Below, piece by piece: positions 62,691 to 64,000 of a stretch of 64,000 nucleotides of DNA; within the stretch, counting starts at the first letter, position 1, and each line of letters opens with the position of its first letter. A program made the position numbers and the translations under genes. This DNA is from Cepaea nemoralis (lineage: Eukaryota; Mollusca; Gastropoda; Stylommatophora; Helicidae). The notes under the pieces were generated by a model. That model was not told where the DNA came from. It made no database searches and was given only the letters and a program-made list of their open reading frames with translations. Where the stretch lies: the NCBI GenBank assembly GCA_014155875.1, contig JACEFZ010024539.1, positions 144,881-208,880 on the forward strand. The letters are read 5' to 3'.

Positions 62691-64000
62691 GGCTTGGAAA
62701 TATGAACAAAAGAGATGAAAAGCCACTAAGAAGCAGTTTTATCGCAAGGATGCAAAGAATAAGCTAGACAGAATAGAGATCGAATGAGACATGGAGGTCT
62801 ATTAACTGATTCTCTACCGCAGACCGATAGGTCGGTTCCATGAACCGATTTTGGCACCCGCAAACCTCCCAACGTTTCATTATATATAGTGCGTTTATTG
62901 ATCCATTTCTCCTTTTAAGTCCACAATTTTTAGTGTCCCATTGAATTAAACTTTACAACAAAAGATTTCGCTTCCACCCGTGTGCAAGAAGATACTAGTC
63001 CCCATTTCTTTTTTAGGAGAAATTGAGTTTGGTGGGATTCGAAATAATTGTTGTGATTCGAAATTTGAAGTGACAATACATTCTGGTTCTGGACCTCATA
63101 TATTTTAATAAAATTACCGTTTTAAACAATTTAATATTATAGTTATTGTGATGTACTTTGTGAAAGATTCTAAAACTTATCACGTGCAGTAGTCAGTTAA
63201 TTATTTAGAAGACGGTCATAATTTCAAAAGAAATCTAACAGTGAAAGTTCCTCATATTATAATGGCAAATGCAGACTTATGCTTGCGCTAATGGGCCACA
63301 CTTGTGCCACTAAATTTGCTTTGCCTATCTGTAGCGAAACGCCAGTGGCCCATGTCCTTATGCATTCTTTGATTTTGGGAAAACAGGGGGAAATGGCTTT
63401 CTGGAACTCTCAGTTCTCTTGTCCGATCAATTCCCCTGAAGGATAGTTCTCTGGGGTTACCTCTACAACCCGATCTTCTTAATAGAATGATTGGAAGTTT
63501 GGCGTGTCTTGGGGAAAACCCGATGGCGCGCCTTTCACCAAATATGTACTAGGGTAATTTCTTGGAGCATGAATGTCCATTGAAAACCTTATCGGTTGTC
63601 GGCACAATGTATTGAAGTTTTAAAGAATTTTACAAGTCAAGTGCCGTCTCCTACTGGAGGAATGAAAAAGTAAACTTGGGTTTTCTTTAGTCCAGCCAAA
63701 ACTTGGCCTATAAATCTCTGTTGTCTCAACTGGTGAAACGAACTGGCGACAAGCCGGTCATGCCCATATTGTGAGTGGGTTGACCGTTAGCCAATCTAGT
63801 TAGGCGTTCTGTTCTTGACATCGCCTGGGAACGAATCTGAGCAATATCTCTCCCTGGATGATTTCGCTTGTTCTTGGCGGCAGATGGGAAGGTGTTATCT
63901 TTCTTCATACAGCCTGAACTCTGCCTAGTGTCATCTCTAGTTTAAATATAAACGCAATCTATATACAGTATGCAGGAAAGGGGGGGAGTGCTCCGTGGGG
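62691..64000. other. Non-coding, no recognised feature
   Basis: A short palindromic stretch (CCGATAGGTCGGTTCCATGAACCG, given here only as a region near 62,824-62,848) is visible. Otherwise there is no coding frame, RNA gene or transposon end that I can support. Confidence 0.4.

Overview
The window is eukaryotic nuclear DNA, most likely from an invertebrate animal. I recognise no ordinary host gene. It is a dense graveyard of nested transposons with many microsatellites and minisatellites. The host call rests on the element mix: Tx1-like, RTE-like and RNase H-bearing LINEs, tRNA-derived SINEs, Penelope-like elements (PLEs), hAT and Tigger/pogo DNA transposons, and a Polinton. The host group cannot be fixed from sequence alone; a marine lophotrochozoan such as a mollusc is a guess.

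Layout. 0-1.7 kb: microsatellite and a tandem array with SINE-like 3' sequence. 1.7-4.25 kb: 5'-truncated Tx1-like LINE with a 760-codon open reading frame. 4.25-10.6 kb: non-coding repeats and a tRNA-type SINE. 10.6-13.1 kb: decayed LINE. 13.9-17.3 kb: LINE with endonuclease, reverse transcriptase (RT) and RNase H, broken by one stop and one frameshift. 18.1-20.0 kb: ATG repeat, a 52-bp minisatellite and CT/CTT tracts. 21.5-31 kb: a hAT, SINEs, a hAT MITE inside a SINE, and an RTE-like LINE split by a second hAT. 31-40.7 kb: RTE-like LINE pieces in both orientations and an inverted pair of PLE ends carrying hammerhead-type motifs. 40.7-42.5 kb: two tandem PLE copies, the first with an internal inversion.

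The centrepiece is 42,469-56,143, a 13,675-bp Polinton/Maverick (adintovirus-like) provirus. It was inserted into the GIY-YIG endonuclease region of the second PLE copy. It has AGTAGTA ends, a perfect 6-bp target duplication (ACCGCC), and terminal inverted repeats of about 1.6 kb plus further inverted CA-rich tracts. The neighbouring PLE copy preserves the empty target site. A tightly packed rightward run of genes is intact: packaging ATPase, small basic protein, unknown protein, chromodomain integrase, membrane protein, two tandem penton-type minor capsid proteins, pVI/pX-like protein, double-jelly-roll major capsid protein and adenain-like protease, followed by a small terminal gene with its own TATA box. 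A Bcl-2-like gene runs the other way. The protein-primed DNA polymerase expected of an autonomous Polinton is absent; only a zinc-finger gene with a broken 3' end stands near its usual place. The element therefore looks able to make particles and integrate, but not to copy its own DNA without help.

The right flank (56.1-64 kb) holds the rest of the split PLE, a Tc1/IS630-type transposase fragment, a decayed LINE, a Tigger-like element with TA target sites, and a LINE endonuclease fragment.
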